Part shown: piece by piece, positions 1 to 12,186 of the stretch
Position numbering within the stretch: position 1 is the first letter of the stretch
Layout of the letters: every line of letters starts with the position of its first letter
NCBI GenBank assembly: GCA_013396525.1
Contig: VWYX01000218.1
Location: 124,001-188,000, forward strand
Reading direction: 5' to 3'
From: Chaetorhynchus papuensis
Taxonomy: Eukaryota > Chordata > Aves > Passeriformes > Rhipiduridae
DNA length: 64,000 nt
Notes under the pieces: model-generated
What the model was told of the DNA's origin: nothing
Databases searched by the model: none
The model's input: the letters and a program-made list of their open reading frames with translations, nothing else
Position numbers and translations under genes: made by a program

Positions 1-3000
1 TCTGTGTTAAATCTGCGGAAGCACCATATTTATTATAACAGTGGGAAAGATGAAAAATTATTAATGTAGCATTTAAGCAAGGATTTTTTTCCCCTAATTG
101 CTCAGTTGCAGTAGCAATAGCAAATAGTAATAACATTAAATGCTGGACTTATTATTTATAATCCACATAGCATTGAAAAAGGCATATCTGACATACATGA
201 GGGCTATTTTTACAATCAAGTATTGAGGCAAAAATTTCAGTTTTCCTTGATTCCATGATAGAATTATAGTTTTTCATCTTTTGTTTGGTGGAGTCTGGAG
301 TAAGCAGCATGATGGAGAAAAGGAGAAATTACTGGAATACACAGAAGGTAGGGTGGGCAATCAGTTATGTAAGGACAGAGAATTTTTATGGGAAGTCCAG
401 TTAAGGTTAAATAATTACCTGTGGAAATGGTCACTCCCCTTCCTTAACCCATCCTGGAAACACTTAAGGTCATTTTCACCCTTGCAGTACTTTGCTCTTG
501 ACTACAGTGTGTTGCTCAGTTAGATAAGCTGGCGTTACTAATAGAAATATTATGCTAATCCCTAGTGACATTCAGTATACATGAGTGTCTGTATATTTAA
601 TGTGAAAATTTATCTTCTGCAAAATATGAATACTAATAATTTGCCTCAGTTCAAGACCTTACCTTCCAGTCCCACACTCAGAGCTGTAGATTATCCTCCA
701 TCTCTCTGAGAAAATACAGGTAAAAGGAAGGTCTTATATTCTGGTTTTACATCCTCATGCTATTTAGAATCTGAATTCTCTAAATTAGAAAAAGAGAAAA
801 AACAAATCAAAAACCACTGAACTGATATTTTGATTTTTTTCCCACATGATCCCACGTTTATGTAATTCAAGACACTTTTTATCATGTCAGATGATGACAT
901 GTCTTTGGTCAGTATAGCACCAAAATTAATGCTTTTGATGAAAAATATAATGTTGGTATTTTAATGCATAGCTGAAGAAAATGAACATTTAAACNATTTA
1001 AACTACAGACTTTTGTAAGATAAATTTAAATTTGTGATTTAATAAATTTGTCTTGGTATGTATTGATAGTGATGGGATTTTTTAAATGTAAGTATTATAA
1101 AATCTTGGGTATGGACTACTTAGATAATGAAGTACAAAATTATTTTTGTGGCGAGTGGCTTGAATGACTTAAGAACAACTGCGTGGTCTAAAAGATTTGG
1201 AATGTAATTACTTTAAATTTGAACATTTTGTATGGAGTTAATTTAGACAACAAGTCCTTCCTCTGCTTTTTCAGATTTGCCTCCAGGCTAGAAAGAGTAA
1301 TTTGTATTTTGCCTGTTTTAATTTCTTTACATATTTTGTCATCATCTCATGTTTGTGTTCAAAACCGGGGGAAAAACTCTCACAAAAAACTGCTACCACT
1401 TCTTTTGAGGGGAGGGATAACATTGTATTTTCTTCTATTTATTATTGCATAACTGTCTTCTTGCACTTTTTCTCTCTGATTTTCCTTGTATTTATATGCT
1501 TATGGAACTCTACGACTTGTTTTATTATCTTTTGCAGGATATCACTTTCTTTGTCTTTAAACAGCTCACATTGCATAGATATCCTCTTGTTTTTCAAAGG
1601 TTTTTATTTTTTCAGAGATCGAAAAGAAGCAATAAGTAATACTATCAGAAATTTTAAAAATACTATTAAGCAAAGGACAGTTTTAATATCTGTATCTCAC
1701 AACTTAAGAAAAACTAGTCCTGACTAAAGAGGTACTTTGGGATGTGGAACATCTGTGGTAGCATTGTTAGCTCCAGAAGTGGCAGGAAGAATGCACAGTA
1801 CACTTAAGGTAGCACATGCACAGTCATTTGGAAAGTGGTAAGGGGTTAAATCAGCAGATTTTGTGCTGCAGCAGCATGAGTTCCTTCTAATTCTGCCCAA
1901 AGGTTTTGCACTTAAAAGAAGGTGAACTGAGAGCTGACATAAAAGACGCAGTGACAGGAAAAGTGAGAGAAAAAGCAAAGAAGTTGATATGAGGTGACTC
2001 ACATGAGGTAAAAAGCAGCAACTAAAAAACTTGTGATTTTCGAAATCTGGGGGTTTTACAGACTGACATTTCCCTGATGAGGGTTTTGCTAGTGTTTCAA
2101 TGTGTGCATAGCAAATGACAGCTCTGGTGTTCTTAGTTGTGTGCTAAGCAGAAATGTCATGCTAAAGTCCTGGGTGGAGGGAGAAAAACAGAAAATAGAA
2201 GGGACTTGTGGAAGGTCAACAGCCCAGTCATGGACAGGTTGAAGGTCTGTACCTTTCTATGCAGTGGCCTTTCTGCTGAAATACATGGTTTCCCTAATCT
2301 TGTATTATAGTGTTTAGAAGAAATATCTGGAGGACAGAGAGAGAAAATAACACATGCAAGAAATCCAGTTGAATTATTTTACTAGCTCACTTCCAACACC
2401 ATTTTGAATACTCCTTGTAAGTCTGGCATCTTCTGACACATATGAAAGAAGAATTGACTGGTTTTCCCCACAAAGTGTAATACAGCAACTGGTAGGAAAC
2501 TGTGAGGGAAGCATAAAGTAATAGTCCTAATGACTACACAAAACTATTAAGGTACACATAAAGTAGACTCCTGGAAAAAATAAACTCTAGGAGGTAGTCA
2601 GGGGAGAGCATCAGTAAAATACTCTCTTTAGACATCTACTGCATATAGATGTGTACAAATAACACCAATATAAAACAAACAAACCAAACCAAAAAGAGAA
2701 GATGAAAGTATCAAAATATCATACACAGATTGAACTACATGCATTTGATAAATAAAAGTGAGGTTATTTTATCCAGTGCTAATAAAAAATATGTGTTTTC
2801 TTCAGCATTGCAATATCTGAATTACCCAGCGATACTGCATTATACACGGAGATTAGACCAGAACTGAATTCAGCAGAAATGGAGAAAGAAGACATAGAAT
2901 TTTAAGTAGTTCTGTGATACTGCAGCCTGTGTGACTGCTCTGAAGATTTGCTGCCCCTAATAAATAATCCATAGAGTGTGATTTCTTCCAAGGGAATAAT

Positions 3001-6000
3001 AGGCTATCTAATGAAAACTTTGAAGGAGGTTGCAATTTACCTTCCTGAAGTGAACTAAAAAGAAAAAAAAATCAAGCTATCTCATTATCAACCAAAATAA
3101 TATCAACCCTAGAAAAAAACAGCTTATTCTCTTAGTTTCCAGGTTTTCGCTCACTCTTTTTTTTTTGTCTGAAGATGCTGCATTAAAAATAAGATCTTTC
3201 CCATGTTAAAAACAAAAGAAATTTTCACATCACTAAATAAATATATTTTTTATTTCTATATTGAAGTAAAAAGATGAATGGAAGGTGTTGAAATATTCTC
3301 CTAAAAGCTAATTTCAATATGCTTCCCACCAATGATAAAAGGACGTAGAATATTTTTTTTATACAATTTTTTCCTTCATCTTTTCTTCTTCCTTAACTTT
3401 CAAATCAGGGGTTTGTTTGAATGTATTTTCTGTTGCATATTACATTTCACACTTGTAATTTTGTCTGGAATGTATGGATGGTAAAATAACGAAATGTCAG
3501 GAAAGTAAAATTAAGAATCAATATGCTTGCTGTGTTTAGTGTGAAGACTTTTATTCATCTGCAAAGAACTGAAGGCTCTTCAGTGACTTCATTGCATAAG
3601 TGTGTCACAGAGCAGTAGAGAAGGGAATGCAACCTAGAATATCAGCCCTATGGAAAGATTCCTGAAAAGATTAACATAATTACTGAGTAGTCTAGAAGGC
3701 TGAAAGAACGTGCTTGGGTGGGATAGGCACAAATACTGATTCTGAGTGAATTGGATGTCAGGCACTTTAATATAACAGTTATGGCTTGTTTTGGTTTTGT
3801 AAATACCATGGTAAGAAGTAAGCATTTAAAAGACATCAGAAATCTACATTAAATGAGTGTCAAAAGAGAACATATTATTGCATCTCAAAGCACCCTTGCA
3901 GTTCCAAAGGGTTCAAAGTAAACCCTGCTTTGCAATCTAGTCTCTATGCTCTATGCTCTGCCTCTGTGCAGTCTAAAATGTCGACTTTGTACTGCAATTG
4001 ATTGGAAGATATTTGGTGATTCCTTGGTTTGTCAACACACAGAATATTTTGCCCAGAGTAATGGTTTTGCTAAAGTGCCCAGGAAGGAGTCCAGTTCTTG
4101 CACAATTTCAACTGCTTTTGTCTGTTCTATAGTAATACAAAATCTGGAGTTATGATAAAACTCATTGCAGAACCTTGTGTCCAGGGAGTGGCTAAGTTTC
4201 TTACTCTGCAAGGAAGGTTTTCCTGAACCATCGTTTCTATGTGAAATTTAGCTCTGCAAAAATCAACCATATCATCCTTCCTTATTTGCATTTATAATTG
4301 ATTGTAAGACTTATTCTGTGACAATGACATTAAAGAACCGTTAGAGGATTTATCTATGGTTTTTAGTAATAGCTTCAGGTAAAACCAGCTTTTCCAATAG
4401 CAGAGCTGTTCAATTTTTTTTTTTATTTGAAAATTACTCTTTAGCTCTTTATTAATTATTAACTACTCTGTGACTAATTTTCTTCATGTAATATATACAG
4501 TATATTCTCTTACTCTCTGGGTAGAAAAAAGTATAAAGAATACAGAAAATGATGATCAAAAGAAAAGCAGGAGGTAGAAATTATAGGAATTTGTCTTCAG
4601 CTCTACGCATCTATGGTGGGGAGAAATATGGTTTCTGCAGAAAAAAGGACAGGTGACACACTGAAATGAGGTACTCAGGCATTGGTTCCTATATATGCTG
4701 GAAGTGGCCCAGGTTATTCCAGAACCATTCAGGGCCTTATACTTCTCTTTCAAAAAATGGCTATTTTAACTCAGTTTAACCTGTCTTTTATAATATTTCC
4801 TACATTTATGTATATATGAAAAAAGAGAGGATTAAACTGAAATTTATTTTTTATACATTTATTAAAAAATAATCCAGGAAGAAAATTTCATCTAGCACTG
4901 GGAAGACATATCTATTATTCCATGCAGCTGAATAACCTATTTGGTATTTAGTATTTCATATAGGGGAAGTTCTGCTATATGAGCAGTAAAACTGAAAAGG
5001 AACGTGTCTGATGGCAGAGCACAGCACTATGCAATATGATGACTCTACATAATTCCTCCTTATGTAATGAAATTTATTAAACATGTTTTTCATAAATAAA
5101 ATTTAAACTACACTTCCTGAAAGAATGTAATCAGCTAGTGTTTCCCATCAAAAGCTAAGATGGTAAGTGATTAATTATCAACAGATGACATGAGAAAATT
5201 TCATCAGTAGCTTAGAATTGGTATTAGACAGTTGTTCATATATACTAATATAAATTTTATATATTGTCTTGCTAAATCTCTATGTGAATTGATAAAAATT
5301 CTAAAGTTTTATGTAGCTAAAAGCATAATTACATATATATAGCAATTCTGATATAAACTGACGATATAACTAGCCCTGAAGTCTACAAGCTTCCTTCTTT
5401 TTCCTTGATCTCATGGTATATCAGACAGTGGATTACTCACAAGATTAAAGCTCTGTGGTAGGAATGATTCAGAAAAAGTAGCTGATAAAGAGTTGCTTAT
5501 TTTTACCAGATACACGTATTACTATTTACCCTCAACTCAAGCCTTTTAATTTGATATGTTTTCTTAAAAGATAGGCTCCTATACAGATGTTGAAATTGTT
5601 TGCTGTCATGGTAACATGTTTCATGTAGAGATATTTTAGGAGGCCTGCTGTTACAGTGTTTTCTCTGTGTGTTAATTAGTGCACATAGGCCTCTTTATGT
5701 AAGTATAGCTTAGTCATCTCTGAAGTGGCTGCATGAGTTGAAACCCCAGAGGTGCAGTTTCAAGTTGAATCACTGAATGTGGTGATGCAGTATGTAATAC
5801 AGACCGACAACCAGGGATTTACTGTTGTACTCACTGTCAAGCCATGCTAAACGAAAGAGGAGGAAAGCTGTTGTTTTGAAAGTATTCACTTGCCAGGCAA
5901 GAGTGGTGGGCTTCCCAGAAGTGCTCAGTTTTGATCTCAACAGCTACTGAAACCGATGGCAGGTTCTATGGACTCCAAATGAATTCCCTCTAAAATGAGG

Positions 6001-8006
6001 GGAGTAAAACCATCAGTGTTATCAGTGCTGCAATGTCAGACAACTTGGTGCTTGCCAGACAATGGTGGTAACTGCAACTTATGAAGCACAATCACAGTGT
6101 TGCTTCATGGCAGACCTGAGATTTATTGTCCTCAAGTTATGTCTCTGACAGGCTTCCTTTGATAAGGTATTAAAGTGTGTACTTCTAACAAGGCACTATC
6201 ACAAAATCATGTCCCATGGGGAAAAAATAAAACTTTTATGGTTTCTTTCTCAGCTTTGAAACAGGGATCAAAACCAGTGATATGGCAAATTACATTGGTA
6301 TACCAGCTTTGATGTTCTCATTTCATTCCTGTCACAGGGAGCTGGGCCACCTTGGACTCAATTTCTTTCTTGTGTCTGCAGGACTGCGCAGCCTGAACCA
6401 TCCTTCTGATTCTGTCTAGTCCCCTGTAGACCATTCACTTATAAATCACAGTTTCTGTAGGAACTGAAATGATATGGTAAATATTTTAACATTTATTTTG
6501 AGGATGTATCCAGTGATCAGTGTCACAGAAAGATCCCTTATTTTCCTCCCCAGCCTTCCCCCCCCTTTAAGAGGGAACGATCCACTTACTATGCTGGTTA
6601 GTCATGAAGTACAGAAATAAGACAAACCAATGAGCCAGAACTTGTTTTACAGCCATCTTTAATGTATATAGACACTAAAGGCCCATTTGTTTGATGTATT
6701 GGTCTACACATTTGCTCATATGATGTGTAGGCTGTTATGCAATTAATTTGTTCCGAATATCTTGTGTGGCAATACTACTGAGTGGGAAGTAGGTTCCATA
6801 TTATGCTTTTTTTGTCTAAACTATAATTTTTAATATTTTCTTCTTTCAGATTACATTTAGCCCTATAAATATAAACAGAGTATTAGTAAACATATATTAC
6901 AGAAACTTGTATATTGGAATGCAGGTTATTTTCCTGCTTTCTAAATAATTCAAAATGGTTACTTCAAGATTTTTAGTGGATAATTAATGCACAACAAGAA
7001 ATCTGAAATTGTGTAACAGTTTAACCTTGGTCTTGAATAGAGTAAGGCTTCTTCTGCAGGACTTGCTGGAGTGACAGATTGATGTTCTCACAGCAGTAAT
7101 TAGACAAGTAGTTACAGGTGCATGTCTTCAGAAATCCAGCAAATATTTTTTCAACTACAATACAGCAAAGGTTTGCAGGAGTTTATGAGTGGAGGCAACT
7201 ATTTTGTTCTGATTAGCTGAGCTGCAAACAGCATCCACATCATGTTATTTTGAGTCCAAAATTCTATTTAGCAAGTATAACTAAAGGTCTTCAGAGACAG
7301 TAATACTGTTGAGATACAGTATTCTGTTAAAATATTAGGGGTTGGTGCTCTTCAAAAAGATATCGAGAAACAGTGCACTACAGTGTTTTCAACAATCAAA
7401 TTGTAAATGTAAAATATGCATAAAAGCACCACATCAGGGATATAATTCTAGACCACTAGACTTAACTTTCAGAATGCCAAAATATATCTTACCTGTCTGT
7501 TCCTCTATTGCATTCATTTTATTCAGGTAATAGCTTAGGCACAAACTGAGTCTCAAGTCTCTCAACCTATGGTCTGTAAAATGAGGATTTAAGCATTCCT
7601 TATTTAAGCATTCTCTCTCTTTGTTTGCTACTTACATTTATTTTTCTTGTTTATGTATGTCGCATCTGACTTAACCAGGCTCTATTTTCTCATAGGTACC
7701 TATATGCTGCAGCAATGAGAAAGGAAAACTGTCTCAGCTTCCAAAGGAATGGCTCTATTTTCTTATTTAATGAAAATTACATTATTAAACCTAATTGAGT
7801 AACTATGAATGATGATGCTCAAAGCTTTGCTGCAGATACAGAAAAAATGCTAGCTATGTAATCAACCTAGTCTAAGTATTTGCTACTGTGACGATACCCA
7901 AAGCCATGTGAAAGCTTTTAGTTCAAAACCTTAGCCAACAACTGTGTTTTCATGTCTAGGAGTATTTGCAGATTTGAGTAAAAGTTGTTGAACATTTTTA
8001 GATGAG
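1..8006. other. AT-rich non-coding stretch, no gene seen
   Basis: This stretch is AT-rich with many poly-T and poly-A runs. Open frames are short (the longest is 141 codons at 1302-1727) and none resembles a protein family I know. I saw no CR1, SINE or LTR fragment here. The only local features are one ambiguous base at 995 and a strong splice-acceptor-like tract ending at 6381 with no clear partner donor. It reads as intergenic or intronic vertebrate DNA. Confidence 0.7.
995..995. other. Ambiguous base (n)
   Basis: This is the only undetermined base I noticed in the window. It lies exactly between two copies of the 8-mer ATTTAAAC (987-994 and 996-1003). This suggests an unresolved read consensus or a minimal gap joined at a short repeat rather than a real biological feature. 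Confidence 0.95.
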
Positions 8007-8076
8007 TTCCTTCCTTCCTTCCTTCCTTCCTTCCTTCCTTCCTTCCTTCCTTCCTTCCTTCCTCCCTCCCTCCCTC
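8007..8076. repeat. (TTCC)n microsatellite grading into (CTCC)n
   Basis: About 56 bases are uninterrupted TTCC units (8007-8062), followed by roughly 14 bases of CTCC units. On the other strand this is a GGAA repeat. The uninterrupted core suggests a length-polymorphic locus. It has no visible gene context. The AT-rich ORF starting just beyond it on the minus strand is not a credible gene. Confidence 0.95.
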
Positions 8077-8400
8077 AATTTTATTGAAATAGCACTCTCT
8101 TTACATGTAATGAAAATGCAAGATATAAGTTTTCCAGTATGAATTTTTTAAAAGAAGAAAGAAATCTACACTGAATATAAAGACATTTCAAAAAAATCAA
8201 AAAGGAAATGAAACATAGTTTGGAGGAGCAACAACTTCTGTCCACCCCAAACAGTTTTTGTGGGTTTTTTATTTGTTTATTTATTATGTTTGTTTGTTTT
8301 GAGAAGTTCATAGAAGCAATTCTTTCATTTTGAGCCAGTTTTCTACATGACCAGTGAAAGGAACAGTCAGATTTTTGCATAGCACCTTTCAATGCCAGTT

Positions 8401-8640
8401 GTCAACCTGCCAGTGTGGTACTAATGCTGTTTAAACAAGGCTGGTTCTGTTTCATTGCCGGCAGCTGAGCCAGTGAGTTGTAATGATGGGAACTGAAATC
8501 GGCTGTTCCCTGGAAAATGAAGCAGTGACTCTGAACAGGAGCTTGGCTAACTACATGAATGTGCCATATTTGCATCATGAATTTTTAATGTGCAGCATTT
8601 CAGATAAAAATTCATCATTTCTATGAATCATAAATAAAAA
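8401..8640. promoter_or_regulatory. Candidate conserved non-coding element
   Basis: This 240-base stretch is less AT-biased and less homopolymeric than its surroundings. It contains a CAGCTG E-box near 8462, a GC-balanced core from about 8455 to 8520, and an ATTTGCAT octamer around 8568 followed by TAAT-rich sequence. That mix of motifs is typical of vertebrate enhancers, but I judge it from composition only. No conservation data are available, so function is inference and it may be unconstrained sequence. Confidence 0.25.
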
Positions 8641-9713
8641 AAATATATGGCCAATTTAAATGTGGTCAGCAAGAAACTGTTCTTCCTTGTACAATAAATG
8701 GTAAGGAGTGTGAATACATAATTAAACGCAGCTTACAGTACCATGATTTTTAGAAAAGCAGCCAGACTGGTATAACTGCCAGTGGCAAACCCATTTTATT
8801 TCATTTAATAAGCTTTTAGTTGTTGGATCAAGCCCAGTCTTATAGAATATTGGACTTTGCCAAACACATTTCTTATTCATAAAATAAAGGCAGAAACTCT
8901 GGGGCCTCCTTCCCATTTCCAGTTTTCTAATCAGATGGTGAGCAAGACAGCAGAAGTGATCCATAAACTAACTGCAAAGCATTTTGAGTGCTGAATCAGG
9001 GGAATTAAATCTCTATGAAGTTATATACAAAACTAGCAGTAATTCAGAAAAAAATAAGCATATGAGTGATTCCTCTCATGGTGGGAATGGCTAAACATCA
9101 TACTCTTAACAATTTCTTCTTCTTTGAGCTTCAGATTTGGTATTTCATTCAGCTACAACCAGGTGGTAAATATTTACTTCTGGCAGTGCTTATTTGGGTT
9201 AAATGACTTAATAACTGACAACAGCTAATTGAAAACAGCTTGGGATCACCCAACACACTCTAAACTAATCTAACTTAGATTGTAAAAGTCTGTAACACTC
9301 TGCTGTCTGATATGCAGGCCAATTGTAGAGGAAGTCAAGCAAGATTAACAGATGGCTCAGAGATTGCTGTAGGGAAGAAGGGTCTCAGATGCTTATATCT
9401 TATAAGGTGAGCAGACAATTCTCCTGGTAGATAGATTTCACCTCAGTACCCAGGAGAGCCTTCCACTCTTCAAGATGGCATAAATGATAAGTGCTGTAAA
9501 GGATGCTTCTGTAACTGCCAGTTTTAACATGAGGGATGAGCTGGCATTTACAAGATAGTATGGATAATACCCAGCCTTTCATTTCCTTACAGACTTCACA
9601 AAGCAATGGGTGCTGGAAAATGAATCTTCTTACTTGCTGTTCATATGAAAACTATTTTATACTCTTGATTAACTTGTCTATTTTTAGACTAGATCTTAGG
9701 AAAAATTAAAGTA
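8641..9713. other. Non-coding stretch, nothing recognised
   Basis: The sequence is AT-rich with only short open frames on either strand (the longest is about 80 codons). I see no repeat family, RNA gene or splice-site pair that I would defend. Confidence 0.6.
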
Positions 9714-9792
9714 GAAGATCTGCAGACATAAGTCTAACACTGCCAAGTCCACCACTAAACCATGTACCAAAGCACCATGTCTGCAGATCTTC
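9714..9792. repeat. Perfect 16-bp inverted repeat, 47-base loop
   Basis: GAAGATCTGCAGACAT at 9714-9729 is the exact reverse complement of 9777-9792. The right arm lies within recognisable CR1 sequence, while the left arm sits where the CR1 3' tail would be expected. A simple explanation is a local template switch or inverted duplication after the CR1 insertion. The transcribed stretch would fold into a stable stem, but a 16-bp stem with a 47-base loop is short for a microRNA precursor. Confidence 0.9.
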
Positions 9793-9895
9793 CACCTCCA
9801 GGGCTGGTGACTTCACCACTGTTGTGAGCACGCTGTTCCAATGCTTCACCCTTTTCACTTTCAGGGAAGGAATTCTTCCTAAGATCTACTCTAAA
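9722..9895 (-). mobile_element. CR1 LINE fragment (3' region)
   Basis: Read on the minus strand, this shows the typical CR1 3' segment: the remnant of the 'aggaagaattcttcc' block near 9865-9880, then a 'ttggaacag' match near 9835-9845, then the 'ggtttagtggtggacttggca' region near 9740-9765. These are familiar landmarks of avian CR1 3' ends. The usual terminal ATTCTATGAT tail is missing: left of about 9730 the sequence no longer follows CR1. In its place is one arm of a perfect inverted repeat (9714-9729 with 9777-9792). The copy is 5'-truncated, as is usual for CR1, and clearly old. Confidence 0.85.
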
Positions 9896-9994
9896 AATAG
9901 AGAGCTTGGGACATTTATATATGGCTTTTTATAAATCTAGATTTATAAAAATGTACAGATTTTAGATTTTAAAAAGGAAATTATAAACTGTCTT

Positions 9995-10047
9995 TCCTTC
10001 AGAATAGCTTTACCCTATAATGATATCCTTCAGAATAGCTTTACCCT
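9995..10047. repeat. Short tandem duplication, 31-bp period
   Basis: The 22-base segment at 9995-10016 (beginning TCCTTCAGAATAG) recurs at 10026-10047, an offset of 31 bases with no mismatch in the 22 shared positions. It looks like a recent slippage or small tandem duplication. A poly-T-rich tract follows directly at about 10060-10080. Confidence 0.9.
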
Positions 10048-11755
10048 TTAAAAAATTGTTGTTTTTTTTTTTTCTTTTTTAATAGGGAAAGATTTGTATA
10101 TTTGTGGTTTGGACAAGACTCAGGAATTTGTGTCTGCTTCGGTTGTTTTTATTGCCATGTGCAATGGTGCTCAGATATCAAAAGAAGTGATATAACATAA
10201 ACAGATTGATAGATGTTCTTGAAAAAAACTTGAAATTTAGGGAGGGACTTCTGGGGAATCTCTCCTAAATAGTTTGGTGTCTTACATGGAAATTTCATGA
10301 TATAAATATATTTGGTGACCAGCAGTATCTGTTCCTTGTTCTTGCTCCTTTAGTAAGTGTATTCTTCAGGTTGGGTAACCAAATTTTTTCAACTGAATCC
10401 CACTCCCTCCGCACGCCCCAAAAAAGAGGAAGGGGAAAAGCAATCATTTTGCTCTGTTTGAAGTTAGATCCCTAGCCTGATTCCTAGCACAGCCAGGAAA
10501 ACCTTTGTTCCAACATGAGCCAGAACAGCAGCTTATGGAAGGGGGCTGGGGCAGATAGATCTCTATGGTTTCTTCATCTGTGGTATTCTCCCTTTATTTG
10601 TTATTTAATCCCTGCATGTTTGAATTCTCAACTATTTTGAGACCAATTCAAAACAACAAGAATAATGTATCTGGTTTTGCTTCTTATCCCACATATTTGC
10701 TTACTTGTACAATTATTATATATAGGCAATTCATTTTCTTCCAGATAATATTTCATCAGTTTGTATTTATTTTTTTATATAGTCAAGAGAAATGGCATTA
10801 ACATAAAGGGACTTGTCTCCCATCTCTAACAGTTATGCTCTTGTTTGTTTTATCTTGTTATTAAAGTATCAAAAGCTGTAGAAATAAAGTTGGCCTTTGG
10901 TAGATGTATAAACAATTATTTCTTGGTGCATTTTATATTTTATTATTGTTCTTGAACGTATGCAGACATTAATTATAGTTCTAAGAATAATATCAAAAAG
11001 AAAGAAATTGCTTTTCCAAAATAATACAGTTTTCTCAGTGTGTGAGTTTGTTCCAGTAAATAAAATTACAGGTATTTGCATGCTATTGCAAATTAAAGGA
11101 AGCTATCTTTCTTTATCTGCTCCTACAATTGATAGGCTTTCCAGTAAGGTCTGCAACCAAGTACTTCAATAGCTATCTCTGAAATATTCTTTGCAACTTC
11201 TAAGAGTAACCCAGGAACATATCTCTTTCTATAACTTTGACTAATATAAATGTACATGATCTCATCATCTTATCTTAACTAAACACTTAATTTGGTGGCA
11301 TTTCCTTGCAGTTAATTCCTCAAGGCGGTACTATTTTGCAAAAATAAGAATTATGAATCCTACTGATATTTTTACATAGGTTGTATTCAGAAGACCCTAA
11401 AGCAGCTTGGTCAGGTCATTGATACTTAATAAATTTATATTTAATTCACTATCCTTCTCCCACTTAATACATTTTCAGCCATCAGACAGTCTAAATCTAA
11501 CAGCCCTTGAATTTTTTTTTCCACGTAATTCCAGTAGTATGCCTGGATTGACATCTCCAGAATGCAGTGTCATATAGTAGAAAAATTAGCTGCTCTGTAG
11601 TTCCAGGTACTCTTAGGTTTGTGTTTTGAAATAGGATTTTGTAGGTTCGTAGGTGGGGTATAATACACTGTATGATTAAATGAAATGTATTAGTACGTGC
11701 TGAAGGTATGCCAGGTGTTTGCTATAAAGTTTTGAAATTTCTTGCTTTTTTGCAG
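10048..11755. other. Non-coding stretch, nothing recognised
   Basis: The sequence is AT-rich with poly-T tracts. A few short frames overlap on the two strands (for example about 70 codons at 10869-11172), but none has recognisable motifs. No mobile element was identified. Confidence 0.6.
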
Positions 11756-11855
11756 GAACATGAGTTCTTTTAACGCCATCCTTTGTGACGCCTCTATTGC
11801 CAAAAAGCAGTAGAGACTTGTCCTTGTTTAAACAAATCACACTAATATGATGTGA
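11756..11855 (+). other. Candidate exon with short open frame
   Basis: A strong splice-acceptor-like tract (T-rich, ending TTTTTTGCAG at 11755) precedes a short frame starting at the ATG 11760-11762. It encodes 17 codons (MSSFNAILCDASIAKKQ) before a TAG at 11811-11813. The frame holds more CpG than the surrounding DNA, and a GTGAGT donor-like site lies near 11851. Upstream exons are not identifiable. It could be a terminal coding exon, an exon of a long non-coding RNA, or a chance combination of signals. Confidence 0.2.
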
Positions 11856-11939
11856 GTACTTTTATTCCTATATTAGTAAACGGGCAAAGCCTTGAAAGCA
11901 TCGAGTACAGTTTCCTCAGAGACCAACACTGCAAATCCT

Positions 11940-11952
11940 GTTGCTAGGAAAC
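11940..11952. promoter_or_regulatory. Possible RFX X-box-like palindrome
   Basis: GTTGCTAGGAAAC consists of two inverted half-sites (GTTGCT and GGAAAC) around one base. It resembles the X-box bound by RFX factors (family consensus GTTGCCATGGAAAC-like). It lies in a less AT-rich stretch from about 11880 to 11960. A single match is weak evidence, and there is no gene promoter next to it. Confidence 0.2.
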
Positions 11953-12186
11953 CATTTTTATTTGTTTTCCTTCAACATGACTAAATCATTTTTTGTCTGG
12001 TTTCAAAGACAGCTGGGAAGATGGGAGAGGAAGGAAACGCATTTCAGAGTTCTTACCTCCTCTCCCCATTTTTTTCCAATATGAGGAGAGCGGTGAGTTA
12101 CTACGAAGTGGTGGGATTCAGGGGAATATATGATTAAATGACCCAGGATCAGTGGGATCTCTGTGTGGCTGCATTGTGTGAAGCAG

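Noticed and set aside
1302..1727. 141-codon plus-strand ORF
   Set aside because: It is phenylalanine/leucine/serine-rich, as expected from a T-rich strand, overlaps two other frames, and has no domain or splice context.
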